Shown in pieces: positions 44,705 to 55,736 of a stretch of 64,000 nt of DNA. The position numbers and the translations under genes were made by a program. Source of the stretch: Hymenoscyphus infarciens (Eukaryota; Ascomycota; Leotiomycetes; Helotiales; Helotiaceae); contig LLCB01000017.1 of the NCBI GenBank assembly GCA_001414345.1, positions 62,001 to 126,000 of the forward strand. Direction: 5' to 3'. How positions within the stretch are numbered: the stretch's first letter is position 1; each line of letters opens with the position of its first letter. A model generated the notes under the pieces. That model was not told where the DNA came from, did not search any database, and saw only the letters and a program-made list of their open reading frames with translations.

Positions 44705-45374
44705 TATGAAAACGGCTCATCGCCGCGCGCCAATACGCTCGATGTGCTCGTATCGGATCAACAAACCAAACATCCTCCTCCCAAATTCGGCACACTCTAC
44801 CCCTTCTTCGACATCCTGAACAATAATGTCCTAGCGAATCTCCCAGAAGGTGTGCCCACCAACAAACCTCAAAAGCAGACATCCACAGATCAACTTTCAA
44901 ATATAATCTGCTCCCATCGACGGCCACGAGCATAAGCTCGATATCCAACTCATAGCAATTATCCGCAATTACCACAAGTACAGCAAGATAAATAAGAAGG
45001 GACGCTATTTCGACGACCGAGTCCGCCTCGCCTATACTTGCGGTGGACGCCCTACTATAAGAAGAGTCGTAGAATCGAAACTTGGGGAAAAGGAAGGGGA
45101 AACCTTGGGTTACGAGCAGGATAATCGGTCGCGTTGGGAGGAGCCTGTGTTTCTGGAGTTTGGGAAAGGCTATGGTCAGGGTCAAGAGGGAGTTCCACGA
45201 GGCTCGGGTAGAGAAGGAGGATGTATCGATAGGCCTTTTCAGGGGAAATTGAGAATCTTAGGTTGGTTTGGGATCTTCATTCTAGGGGTCGTAGTAGGGT
45301 TAGGCTTTGATTTCTTGCTAGTTAGTTCCTTTCGAGAAGATGCCAAAAATATTGATAGCCTTGGATGCATGTAG
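44705..45374 (+). pseudogene. Decayed paralogue of the 43486 gene
   Basis: Plus-strand frames carry 'KFGTLYPFFDILNNNVLANLPE' followed by a GT, matching the exon 1 end of the upstream gene ('TNFPHFNALC...GIPE'). A long frame from about 44917 to 45374 is Lys/Arg-rich and ends in a membrane segment 'LGWFGIFILGVVVGLGF', like the upstream gene's C-terminal helix. No ATG opens the first part, and a TAA interrupts the frame near 44903, so it looks non-functional. A 180-codon minus-strand frame overlaps (44643-45185), but its composition suggests a shadow. Confidence 0.5.
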
Positions 45375-47006
45375 TCGCCAGGTACGACGACGATGAAGGA
45401 ACTTTGAATAAACGAAAGTATTTCAAAGAACCAGTCTCATTGTTTCTCTCCACGCTGCAATGTAGAACAAACAATATCAAAACACGTATATAAGACCAAC
45501 ATATTCCAAATCCATCAAGATGTTGTCAGATTAGATCAAGTTTACTTCCTTCAGTAAACACACTACCCCAGCAGAAACCATAACGCAAGGAGAGGCTTCG
45601 GACCCGAGTAGCTGCATTGCTGCATTGAGTGTTTTTTTTTCGGTAGGCTCTTTGTTATCATCACTCAACATCTTGGAAGTGGAGTGGAAATGGAAAATGA
45701 AAGAAAGGAAGGCGCGGGCGGCTGTTTGTCGCTGCCAAGGCTCTCTCGCAGCTACAGAAATGATGAGGGTTTTTGTTGACATGATAGAACAGAGATGTGG
45801 TATTTCGTTGGTCGAAGGCTCTAGAGATTAGAGATTTGTGCCTTGCTGGTATGCCATGCAAACGGTCGAGGAAAGGTAAGGTACCGAGGGTACCTAGGTA
45901 AGGTACCGGTCCAAGGCTGCCTGACAGCTGAATTCAGACAAAGCAAATGGAAGCTGACGCGCCGCGAACATGGCATGGCGCCAAGAGTTACGTCAACATG
46001 GATCTTTGTAAACACGTGGTTTGGCATATGAAGATGGGGCAAAGTCAAAAGAACCTTGGAAAAGATGGGAAAACGCGTAGAATAATCTTCTGGACGCGAT
46101 GTGTCAAGAGATGGATGTAGAGAGTGAAGATGTTGAGAGCGAAGGGCTCCACTGATCCTCTGTCAAAGACACTGAGGGAAATTCAATGCAGCCTGGTCAC
46201 TAACCGCATTGGGTGAGTTAGAGTGGGGTATGTGCACCATCCATGAACCCTGTGCACAAGTTTGGAATCGCCGGTACAAATAAAGCCCTGCCACCGCGCC
46301 CTGAAAAAGTGAAGGAAAAAAAAAGGCGGTCGCTTCTGGTGTGAGACGACTCGACTGGCACGCAAATCACTCTACCCACCCCCAATCAACCACTCACAGC
46401 GCGACATTCCACATCACGTTACCAAGGAAAACAACCTTGTGCCTTCTGCACCGATTAGGCCCAATCGCAGTTTACTGGGAATAGTCCGCCCAAGTAACCA
46501 ATCAACGTCCATCGCAACAACTCCCGCTAATCCCATTCCGGTCGTGCCTACCAAAAAAGTCTACGTTCACCAATTCCTACCGGTACCATCTGTTTGCGGT
46601 AGTGACGTTGTACTGAGTGAGGGAGTATATCCTCACTTTGGCTTCAACTGCCTTCCCCCCTGTTGGGTTGGCTGGCAGCTGGCCACCTTTTCCGTACCTT
46701 CCCTCGTATCCCTTTTCCAAGGTTCTTTGATAGGTACCTCACACGGCATTGGATTTACACTCCTTCTGAGCTTCTCTTGGATTCAAACCGGAGCAAGAGG
46801 GCGATATAATTCCAATTCAGGGACCCCCATCATACCCATTCCAAGTCTAGTTCTTTAATTCACTAGACCAGAGCCGCTCTTTGTCACATCACACGCATTA
46901 GCTTAGCTTGCATACGCCCACCGCCTTCAAGCCCCGCTAGCTCCTAGCTCCTAGCTACCTAGCTACCTAGCTACCTGTCAAAAGTAGTTCAGCTACAGTC
47001 CAAAAT
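45375..47006. other. Intergenic, about 1.6 kb, promoter of the NC2-alpha gene
   Basis: Ordinary composition and several short frames without recognisable products. GGTACC-containing palindromes lie near 45881-45910. A CTAGCTAC repeat lies at about 46940-46976, shortly before the NC2-alpha start. Confidence 0.5.
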
Positions 47007-47069
47007 ATGATGGACGATACATATGCGCCTCGTTCCCCCGATCTTTCAGGATTCATATCATCGCCCTCC

Positions 47070-47106
<37 letters not shown>

Positions 47107-47921
47107 TCACATCCCAATCCGTCAACACCCCCAATCCCTCCTCCTTCAACCTTCAATCCCAATCACCACGAAATCCCTATCCCTTCCAGAACAATCAACC
47201 GCAAGCGCATCCCTTCGGCGACACCGGTTTCGGTGAATACACCAATACCTCGCAATATCAAATTCCCTCCTTACCAGCCTCCCATTCATTCTCCACCAAC
47301 ACAGCACAATCCTCAAATTACTACCCCGAACAGTCACAGTCACAACCACAACAATCGCACTACCAACAAGAAATAAAAGTCGAAGGCGGATACCCCTCCA
47401 ACCCCACCACCACAGACTCGACCTACAAACCACCCAACATGTCGTCCCGCGGCCGTCAACCACGCAACAACCAAACCCTCGCATCCTCCTCTGCGCCTCC
47501 CCCGACATACAAAGATCCCAACCCGAACAACATCGAAATCAAAACCAAATTCCCCGTCGCGCGTATAAAGAGGATCATGCAAGCGGATGAGGAGGTGGGA
47601 AAAGTCGCACAAGTAACACCAGTAGCCGTCTCCAAAGCCCTGGAATTATTCATGATCGCCCTAGTTGGAGGAGCAGCAGAGAAGGCCAAGGAGAAGGGCG
47701 GAAAGAGAGTCACGGCTCAACATCTCAAACAAGTTGTTCTAGCCAGTCCCGAGCAATTTGATTTCCTGGCGGATATTGTGGCCAAGGTTAGTGAGGCGCA
47801 GGAGGGAGCTGGGGGTGAGGGGCGAAAACGAAAGGAGAAGACTGAAGTTAGTGAGAGTGATGAGGAGGAGGTGAAGAAGCCTAAGAAGTCGAAGGGGAGG
47901 AAAAAGAAGAATGATGATTAG
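47007..47921 (+). CDS. BUR6: Negative cofactor 2 alpha subunit (Bur6/DRAP1-like)
   Basis: Single exon, 304 residues. NC2-alpha pairs with NC2-beta (Dr1) through histone folds, binds TBP on DNA and represses or tunes Pol II initiation in the nucleus. The histone fold lies at about 177-262: '[20 protein letters not shown]', '[14 protein letters not shown]' and '[14 protein letters not shown]' are typical of the Bur6/DRAP1/NF-YC class. The first 170 residues are low-complexity, with an 11-residue polyglutamine at 23-33 encoded by CAA/CAG repeats. The C-terminus is an acidic-then-Lys-rich tail that resembles a nuclear localisation signal. Dpb3/NF-YC proteins share the fold, but '[16 protein letters not shown]' fits NC2-alpha best. 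Confidence 0.88.
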
Positions 47922-48372
47922 ATGGCATATTGGGGTTTTCAGGGCATGGCTGGATACTGGGATATGAAGGAATGGATGGAGGGATGGAGTTTGCGGTGTG
48001 TTTGGGAGATTTGACTTTTTGCGAGGGGCGTTGCGGGCATATCACCACATACTGGGGTTCTCGATGATTTTGCAATTAAAACATTTTTTCAACTTTATTG
48101 AAAAAGCTTCTCTCGTTCCTGGAAAACTTGTCGTGTATCCTTCGTAGAATCCTCGACCTAATCGGAAGTTGTGGGATGTCAATCTTGAGCCCTTTTGAAG
48201 TTCTAGTCTGTCCCTCAAAATTAGAGAATCCGAGAGATCCACGAGATCCTCGTGACATTTATTTCTATACATATCCGTACACATATCATACTACAATTAC
48301 CCTCTCTTCAATTCCCTCCCTCATTCTTCCCGCCATGAGAAAAAGCCTTTGAACCACCACCAACCACCAAAC
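47922..48372. other. Convergent intergenic region
   Basis: 3' flanks of the NC2-alpha and Sel1-repeat genes. No gene seen. Confidence 0.4.
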
Positions 48373-49656
48373 CTACTCCCCCAAAAACTCCACCCCCCTC
48401 AAAGTCCACCACTCCCTAGCCTGTACAGTCTTCTCCCCCCACCCCTTAACATCCCCAACCTTCTCCTTCCACTCCCTCCACCCCTCTTGCTCACCAACAC
48501 TCTTCAGCATACACCCAAGATGCAACATACTACTCTGATCTCCCCTCTCAGCTGCTAGACGGATCCATTCGCCTGCCATGCCGTAGCCTGGGATGGTTTT
48601 GGGTAAGGTCTTTTGCTTGTCGCCAACCAAACCGACTGGACCAGCCGAAGCACCGGAAAGGGAGGGTGAGGCACCCGGGACTTTTTCCAGTTCCAAATGT
48701 CCTAATCTAACAATCGCCTCCAAAACCCCAGAAGAAGCGGCTTTGATCAAATAAACACTCTCCTCCACAGATCCAAGGGGTGACCAACGGGCTAGATAGT
48801 AGTAAGCCATCGGCTCATCCAATTCCAGCGCTGCTTTTTGGAACGCCTCCCTCGCTAACTCTTTCTCCTCGGGCTTCAATATGAGAAGTAAAAGCCCCTT
48901 TTCAACTAAAGCATCTCCCGCGCCTTCGAATGGCTGATCGGTTGGCGCTTCAGTCGCCCTTTGGAGGAAAGACAGGGCTTCGACATGTTTCCCCTGGTGC
49001 TTGAGGAGTTTCCCGTGGAGTGCTAAGGCTGAGGGCTCGGAATTGGCGACGAGCTTTGAGAGGGACTTTAGGGGTGTGGGGTGGAGGGGGGCGGTGGGGG
49101 AAGGGGAGGAGAGGTGGATGAGGATTAATTCGTAGGTTGCTTCTTTTGAGCCGAGGAGTGAGGAGGAGAGGAGGAGTTTGGTGCCGAGGATGTGTTGGGA
49201 GGGAGTGGGTGAGCGGCGGAGGATGCCTGCTAGGAGGGTTAGTGTTTGGGGGGTGATTTTGTGCCCTGGTTTTTTTTGTTAGTTCTTTTTGTAGTTTGAG
49301 ATTTGAGATTTGATTTTGGGGTTTGGGAAAGGGGATGTACTTGAACAAACTTCCTTCTCCCATTCTCCCAGTCTTTTTCTCTCGCTGTTTATGTAATCTT
49401 CCAGGAAATCAACCACAGCTTTGGGTGTCAATTCTAGGACTCCGGATTTTTGCGCTGCTGCTAACAGTACAGATGGTGGTAATGAGTTTTCCGCGTCTAA
49501 GGAGGGTGCGCCGGGGCGGGGAACACGTTGACGGACTGCTCTGGAGGGTCTGGAGTATTTGGCGAGACATATGGAAGATGCATGAAAATTTCTACATCTT
49601 GTTGTACGTTGAGATGTTTTGAGCAGGGTGAGAGTTAGTCTTTTTGAGGCGTTCAT
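48373..49656 (-). CDS. Mitochondrial Sel1/TPR-like repeat protein
   Basis: Two exons, complement of 48373-49265 and 49341-49656, with a 75-bp intron, giving 402 residues. The N-terminus is Ser/Thr/Arg-rich without acidic residues (about 1-40), a likely mitochondrial presequence. The C-terminal half has Sel1-type alpha-helical repeats. 'MAYYYLARWSPLGSVEESVY' followed by 'LIKAASSGVLEAIVRLGHLE', and 'AGEWIRLAAERGDQSSMLHL', have the A-x-x-G-x-x-x-A spacing of this repeat. Such repeats are scaffolds for protein-protein contacts, and a role in mitochondrial assembly is inferred only from the targeting signal. The exon 1 end was set where A + GG restores a continuous frame. Confidence 0.72.
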
Positions 49657-50054
49657 TTTTCGTGTACCTTAGTTGTGATGAGATGAGGAGGATGGTTTGT
49701 GACTCGTGAGAAGACTTTGTCGGGGAGTTTGTAGAATCGAGATTTCTATAAAGTCATTAGTAAAAATTCACATTCCAAGAAACATAAGTACTTGCTAAAA
49801 TCTCAAAATCAAATCAATTGAAGTCCCAAAACCAAAGTCACGATCTTCCTCGATATCCTCCACAAAGGCGGTGAGGCCATCAAAATTGAGGCTAGTCTTA
49901 ATGTATCTCGGCAAAATCCAAGACCAATGGACCCCAACTAAAATTATGCCGCTCCGCAAAAATAGCTAGCTTGCACCCCTCAGCTACCTAACCTACGCTA
50001 CATAACTTTTTTTTTCAAAAAAAATCCGAGCTGCCTACCCAACCTTCCCCATTC
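49657..50054. other. Divergent promoter region
   Basis: Between the Sel1 and UTP16-like genes, containing T9 and A8 runs near 50009-50027. No gene seen. Confidence 0.4.
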
Positions 50055-51094
50055 ATGTTCTCTAGAATCTTATCTTCGGCAAAGAATCTTCTTTCTTCTA
50101 CCAGTCCACCTAATCTTGAGGATCAGAATAAGCCATTCACATTTGAGGCTGCGGATCAGACGTTCGATAGTATGTTCTTCCACAGCTCCCAATGACGCGC
50201 ATGCGATTGATTGTGACGTATGCTAATTTGGGGATAGTGGTTGCTACGAGACGAAGTGGGAAGGGGAGTCAGGAGAATGAAGCGGTACAAATTGTTGGCC
50301 AGGAGTTGAGGAAGAGGAAGTCTAGTGTTATTTCAAAGGACGAGGACGAGGACGAGGAAATCGAGGAACCTCCATCTGCGAAGAAGAGGAGAGTAGGAAA
50401 GACGACACCGAAATCGACACCAAAGAAAGATGATGCGGAGAAGGATTTGGAAATCAGAACTAAGAATACGGTTTGTGTGGTGGAGATACCCGCCATGACG
50501 CCAATTCCCGTCACGGAGCTCAGCGCTTCGGAACCAGAGGCGGAAGATGTGGAGGAGAATGAAGTTATCGAGGAATTGGAAGTTGTCCAAGAGCCAGAAG
50601 TCGTACAAGTTTCAACCGAGGAAACAGCAGAACAAATCCCAGAAACGGAACAAACTCTAGCACAGCCACACCTCGAAACAACCACCTCCCTACCAACCTC
50701 CAAGAAGACCTCCCCAGTCGAAGAATCCCAAACCCTAGACCACATCCCTCCCTCCCGTCCTCAGTCCTTCCAACACAAATCTTCTCTCCCCGCTCTCCTC
50801 CCAGACGAATACCTCAACGATACACCCTCCTCCGTCATATCATTCCCGAAACCTTCGTTACCCCTCGTCAAAGCGAAGAAGACAAAATTCGCAGACTTCG
50901 TTGATCACCCGGTACCGAAAGATGTAAGGATAGGAGGAACGACCTACCAAGTAGCCAAGAAATCAAACTTGAATCTTGCACCCAAGAGTCTGAATAAAGC
51001 GCGTTTGACGAAGGAGAGCTGGATGCAGGGACGGACGGGGGCGAAATTGGGGAATGGACGAAGGCCTGTGGGAAAGGGATTTTTTGTGAAATGA
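50055..51094 (+). CDS. UTP16-like nucleolar protein (U3 snoRNA-associated)
   Basis: Two exons, 50055-50169 and 50238-51094, with a 68-bp intron, giving 323 residues. Exon 1 encodes 'MFSRILSSAKNLLSS' and joins in phase to 'MVATRRSGKG'. The body is disordered: Lys/Arg-rich clusters ('KKRRVGK') alternate with acidic Glu/Val-rich runs (about 100-165). The conserved end reads 'FVDHPVPKDVRIGGTTYQV' and 'PKSLNKARLTKESWMQGR'. These end motifs and the layout recall fungal Utp16, a component of the small-subunit processome that processes 18S rRNA. The assignment is from memory of the family layout, so a generic nuclear disordered protein remains possible. Confidence 0.55.
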
Positions 51095-52080
51095 ATGTAG
51101 GGTTGCTTTGTTGATACTTGCTTTGCTGTCAGTATATGGAGTTACATCATGATATGGTGGGAGGCATCTTTGTTTTGCTGTTTTTGCAATTGACACTCGG
51201 GTACATACATGGAGCGAGCTTTGGGAGTTTTGTTAGCGTGATGGAAATCGTTATCAGACTAGTTTGCTTCTATGAGTTTGTTATGCTTTATGAAGATTAT
51301 GCCTTGTAGATATACAAATATTACAAGTCCCAATTTTCGGATCAAAGGACTTGACTTTGTTGATATACTTGGATAAAACTGCTTGAGACGATAACAAAAC
51401 TAGTAAGCTGACCAATGGGAAAAAATCACAGGATACTCCGTAAGTTAGGACCAATAGGACACAGACATTCAACAAGCGCCTCACTCTTGCATTATCTGGG
51501 ATCGGATGCTTCGCGGTGGATGGATAGCCAAAACCTACTAGTAAAGACCTCATATTTTCTCGACGTGGAAAACAGGCACTCCAGTCTACAGAGCAAACAA
51601 CATTTCATTGTTTTCAGTAGCCTGGTTGGTTACCTACCGGGTATTCCAACTTTATTGGGTGTTGGAACTGCCCAACCTCGCTTAAAGTATCCCGTAAAAA
51701 TTCACGAGTATTGTCAAGTGGTTTTCCTTTCTCTCCTTCAGCTCCAGCAACTCTGTTCCTCCACGGATCTATCGGCTGACTCACCACGATGAACGAGATT
51801 TCAAGTATTGGCCCATTGTCTCTACCTTTCATAGTAGTCGCACTGTGCTAGGTTGGTAGATATAGAGATTTATTTATTTCCCCTGCTCTCTATCCAAAAG
51901 AGCTGAGAGAATTGCCGTCTTTGATCCTAGGTGGGTAAAGTAAGTTGAACTTTTAAACCTTTCGAGGTGAGAATAATTTATGCAATTAGTGGTTGGCTAT
52001 GTTCGCTTAATATTCTAAAACTTGAATGCCTTCTTCTTTGCTGCGGGGTATGCCACTACTTGTATTTCTTTGCCTTCTCA
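51095..52080. other. Intergenic, about 1 kb
   Basis: No supported gene. A 125-codon plus-strand frame at 51415-51792 has no recognisable features. Confidence 0.45.
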
Positions 52081-54168
52081 ATGTGTGGAACTATAGCTGA
52101 CCTTTTGTTCTTTTCGAGAGTGTGTTTTGGAAATACTCGCGAAATATGCTCAGTCACCGTCATGGGGCAGGAGCTTTACATTGTGACTTCACCAAAAGAC
52201 ATGCTTTTAGTTTACAGGAATTCGAAAGCACTGGATTTTAACCCCATAATCAAGGATATCGTGGCAGGCTATGGTCTACGGTCATCGACTCTAGACAAGA
52301 TGTTTCAAGAAACTGCTGAGGGAAAGTCTTGAATGGACATCTCATATTAGAATTTTAAACTCCAAATGCACCCTGGTGAGAAACTCGAAGAGATCCAGGG
52401 GAAATTCTTGGGCAACATCGACGCGTCGCTCCATCGGGATATCCATTAGGATAAACTCTCTGGGCCCATGGTTATATCAAGTCTTAGAAACGATGCGAAG
52501 GTAGTATCCCTTTTCAAAGGGTGCGGCGAGGTCCTCGTTGAATCGGCAACTCGTGCATTCTTCGGCGATGCACTCTTGGGCACAGATCTAAACTTGCTAG
52601 CAGATTTCTTGGTTTGTGATGCTCAAAGCTGGAAGCTCAGCTATCAATATCCATACTTTGCTGCTAGAGATAGGTACGATGCAAAAGCTAAAGGAGAGGC
52701 GGCATTTTCCAAGTATCTTGCCCCCCCCCCCCCCAAAGGAGCAGAGAGAAGATGCGTCCTGGATCGTAAAATGTATGGCAGAGGGTATCGAAGACCGTGG
52801 AATACATGAAGAATCACAATCAAGTCCGATACTCTTCGTGCTGTTTCGCCTGTGAGGCCCCTTTTAGCCATTTCTACCGTTATTTTGCTAACATTATGCA
52901 ATCAGAATCAACACCAATGCCTATCGGCTCTGTTTCGGGTGCTGCTCGTATCTTCTATACGATGAATTACACCTTAATAAGATAACAGCAGCGATAAAAC
53001 CAGCATTCGATTCCGATGGTAAGCTGGATATGACATAGCTCCTCGACCACTGCCCTATTCTTGCTTCGCTATACGAAGAAATTGCACACATCTCAAACTA
53101 CCCAATTGGCGTTCGAGTCGTGACATCGGATGTGATACAAAGGCACTTCACCCCGGAGATATTCGGTCCAAACGCAGATATTTTTGATGCAAAGCGCTTT
53201 CTGAATAATAAGAGTCTTGTGCGGAGCTAGGGCGTCCCGTATATACCAAAAGTCGGAAACGACTAAATCGTAAATCGCAAATCGCAAATCGCAAAAGTTA
53301 AGTATTAAGCCTTTAAGAGACATGGTAAATTTTAAACTATATTATCCTATTCTCTTACTCTCTAACTCTCTTACTCTCTTATTATATTCTTCTATATATT
53401 ACGTATCCTAAGAGAGTATAAGAGAGAGTAAGAGAAGAATATAGGTGAGGTAAGAGTAGGAGAAGAATAAGGGTAAGGTAAGGATAGGAGGTAAGTAAAC
53501 AATCTAGGAGAAGATTTTTCCTCGTATAGGTAAAGGGAGTTTAGAGTAAACATTCCTCTTACTCTTCCCCTCTTCCTCTCTTCCTCTCTTCCTCTCTTTT
53601 TCTTTCTCTTTCTTCTCTCTTATTTATCTAAAAATAATAGAAAGAATATAAGATAAGAGCTAGGTAAAAAGGAGTAAAGATATAATAGCAAGGAGGCGAT
53701 ATTACTTTATATATATAATACTTATTCTCTCTTCCTATTTTCTAGTTAGTTACTATAGATAGTCTTAATATAGAGAGAGGGGAGGGGGGAGGGGGGAGAA
53801 GGAGAGAGAGAGAACTTCAATTAAAACAAATTATATTTTATACTTATGAAAAGTACTACTTTGCAATTTACGCTTTACGATTTACGATTTAGTCGTTTCC
53901 GACTTTTGGTATATACGGATGCCGTAGGAGCACAAGTTATAGACCTTTCGGTGGTGGATCAACTCAATGTCCCGGAAGATTCCTTGCTAGGAGGGAAATT
54001 TATATGTTTTTGGCGACGCTGATAGGACGTTTTGAGATTGGGGTTGCTGCCGTGGAAGGCGAAAAGGTGAAGTTTCCGAGGATGAGTGGTAAGATTCCTT
54101 CTGGCGGTGCCATGGGACCTGGTGATGGCAACGATGTTTTTGTCAAGGTTAGGCAAAAGGCGTTTTGA
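52081..54168 (+). pseudogene. Cytochrome P450 pseudogene interrupted by a TIR element
   Basis: P450 sequence is recognisable from about 52100 ('FGNTREICSVTVMGQELYIV') to the heme-binding loop 'FGGGSTQCPG' near 53956-53985 and a TGA at 54166-54168. The coding sequence has in-frame stops (for example near 52330 and 52446) at codons consistent with Trp or Gln after G-to-A or C-to-T change. It also has a C14 homopolymer at 52721-52734 and frame changes around 52800-53040. A 672-bp element at 53242-53913 splits it about 40 bp before the heme loop. Removing the element and one TA copy rejoins the reading frame except for one TAG. P450s are ER-bound monooxygenases; the substrate class is unknown. 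Confidence 0.88.
53242..53913. mobile_element. 672-bp TIR element with TA duplication inside the P450
   Basis: Perfect inverted ends beginning TATACCAAAAGTCGGAAACG, continuing for 36 bp. The element is flanked by TA (53240-53241 and 53914-53915). Subterminal heptamers (AAATCGC/AAATCGT) repeat at both ends. The interior is CT/GA-rich low-complexity sequence (about 53340-53660 and 53790-53815) without coding potential. The TA target fits a Tc1/mariner-type MITE. Confidence 0.88.
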
Positions 54169-54245
54169 GAGTAGACAACACAAGGATGCTTCGGTTCCAC
54201 TGGGAGATTTCCTAGAAAAAGAATGAGAAAATGACATCAGAAATT

Positions 54246-54473
54246 TGCTTACTCGTGACTTCATTTTGGCCCCCAAAATAGTGACTGGGTTACTTGCAAG
54301 TTGTTAGCTTACCCGCAACCCTGGCTTTAGCTTATCCGTCAATTGATGGTTCACTCGCAACCTTTTTTTGGCCCCCAATATTTATAGAGCTTATAGCTTA
54401 CTTGATGATTTACCCACAGCCCGTTTTGGCCCCTAAATAAATTGCTCGGATTACTTGATATTTGCTGGCTGAC
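54246..54473. repeat. Degenerate repeats of a TTACCCGCAAC-like motif
   Basis: Short phrases such as GCTTACCCGCAAC, GCTTACTTG, GGTTCACTCGCAAC and TTTTGGCCCCC recur here at 20-60 bp spacing. A related block occurs in the opposite orientation at 61210-61355. Confidence 0.5.
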
Positions 54474-54670
54474 TGCAAACTCGAAATCCACAGATTTCTC
54501 GGAGTTCTCGAACTGCTTACAACTCAACATTAACAGCACCGCTATCCCCCCCCCCTTCTCAGCAACAGCAGCTTCTTTCCCTCCTTCTCTTGTCTCCTGC
54601 CAAACACAAACCCCAAAGCGTTCTCCCAAACAACTCCATCCTTCTTCCCCAAAACCCTCGCCTCCATATA

Positions 54671-55316
54671 TTACTGCTCCCTACTCCAATACACAACCTC
54701 CCTCCCCCTCCCCTGATGACTATGACCAAAAACAACCAACCTAGGCCTCACACGCCACAACTCCCCCAACAAAAACCTACACCCCTTTCCCCCATCATCA
54801 AGATGCATAACCGGCAGTCTATGTGTCGTCACGATATCAACATCTCTCGGCATCTTCCCACTCCAAATATCAATCCATGGCTTATAACGAAATGCACCAT
54901 CATTATCTTTAGGTGTCATCGGAGAACCCCATATTCTCAACCTTTGTCCTCCTATAGTGATTGTGGAGCTCGTTTCTTGGAGACAGGTGATGGTTCCCCA
55001 GTTTGAGTCTTTTGCGCTTCTTCCTGGAGCGTTGAGGTTTCGTTCTGGATGTGTGAGAGCGTAGTTTGGGTCAAGGATTTTATCGTTGTTTCCTGCGATG
55101 GCGAATTTATGGGGTGAGGCTGGGAGGCGAGCCTGTAATTCTTTAAATGTTCCAAGGGTCTGTGAGAGCACCGGTGTGAAGTAGAATGCCTCCTGGTGGA
55201 ATTAGAGGTTGAGCGTTGTAAGTATCTGAAAAACAACTCACTTTGATAAGCTGTTTTGGGTTCTTACCCGACCTTTTCTTGGATTTTCCTGTCTTTTTGG
55301 GTGAAGGTTTTGGCAT
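54671..55316 (-). pseudogene. Calcineurin-like metallophosphoesterase pseudogene
   Basis: The frame starting at 55316 (MPKPSPKK...) reads 'CFSDTYNAQPLIPPGGILLH' and then breaks after 'HTG' with a 2-nt deletion. The second frame continues 'LGTFKELQARLP', 'FAIAGNNDKILD', 'IWGSPMTPKDNDGAFRYKPW' and 'VFGHSHQGRG', then stops. This is the order of single-domain fungal metallophosphoesterases. Several metal ligands are altered: SDTHN reads SDTYN, GNHD reads GNND and THGPP reads THRLP. With the frameshift and an early stop, the locus cannot make an active phosphatase. Confidence 0.8.
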
Positions 55317-55736
55317 TGTTTCATGGTGCTAAGATGGCTAATCAAAGAGATGTATTCAAAGTTGATTAAGTTGAGACTAGGAAGTGATTCAGGTTAGCCT
55401 GAATTTTCCGGGTTGAAAGTCAGCCTACGTGAAAGCCTTGGTGAACACTCTGCCTTGCCCCAAGATAGATTACAAATCTCCTAGAGACGTTCCGTCATTC
55501 TAAGAGATGTTTAGCAGAGCAATTCTTCTCATTGTCTTGAATGATTATCCTAGTCATTTTCGTTGGTGTCCTGAGAGCAATGACCGGGTTTTACTTACAA
55601 GATTACTTTTTTAGTTCGTAGAAAGACTGTTTTACTGACTTGCGCAGTGGATTGAAGCCTGGACTAGAGCCCCACAAGGGTTTCATGCACAGGTGAGCTC
55701 CCACAGAAAACACATCCCCAAAAATTAACACTAACA
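55317..55736. other. Intergenic between divergent pseudogenes
   Basis: Shared promoter region of the metallophosphoesterase and LYC1-like loci. No gene seen. Confidence 0.4.

Noticed and set aside
44643..45185. 180-codon minus-strand open frame
   Set aside because: It overlaps the decayed paralogue on the plus strand, lacks recognisable motifs and looks like the antisense of a charged coding region.
46439..46858. 139-codon plus-strand frame upstream of NC2-alpha
   Set aside because: It opens with GTG rather than ATG, has no recognisable domain and lies in the promoter region.
47146..47713. Several minus-strand frames across the NC2-alpha gene
   Set aside because: They are antisense of the Gln/Pro/Asn-rich low-complexity coding region.
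51415..51792. 125-codon plus-strand frame
   Set aside because: No motif, no splice-linked partner and no family resemblance.
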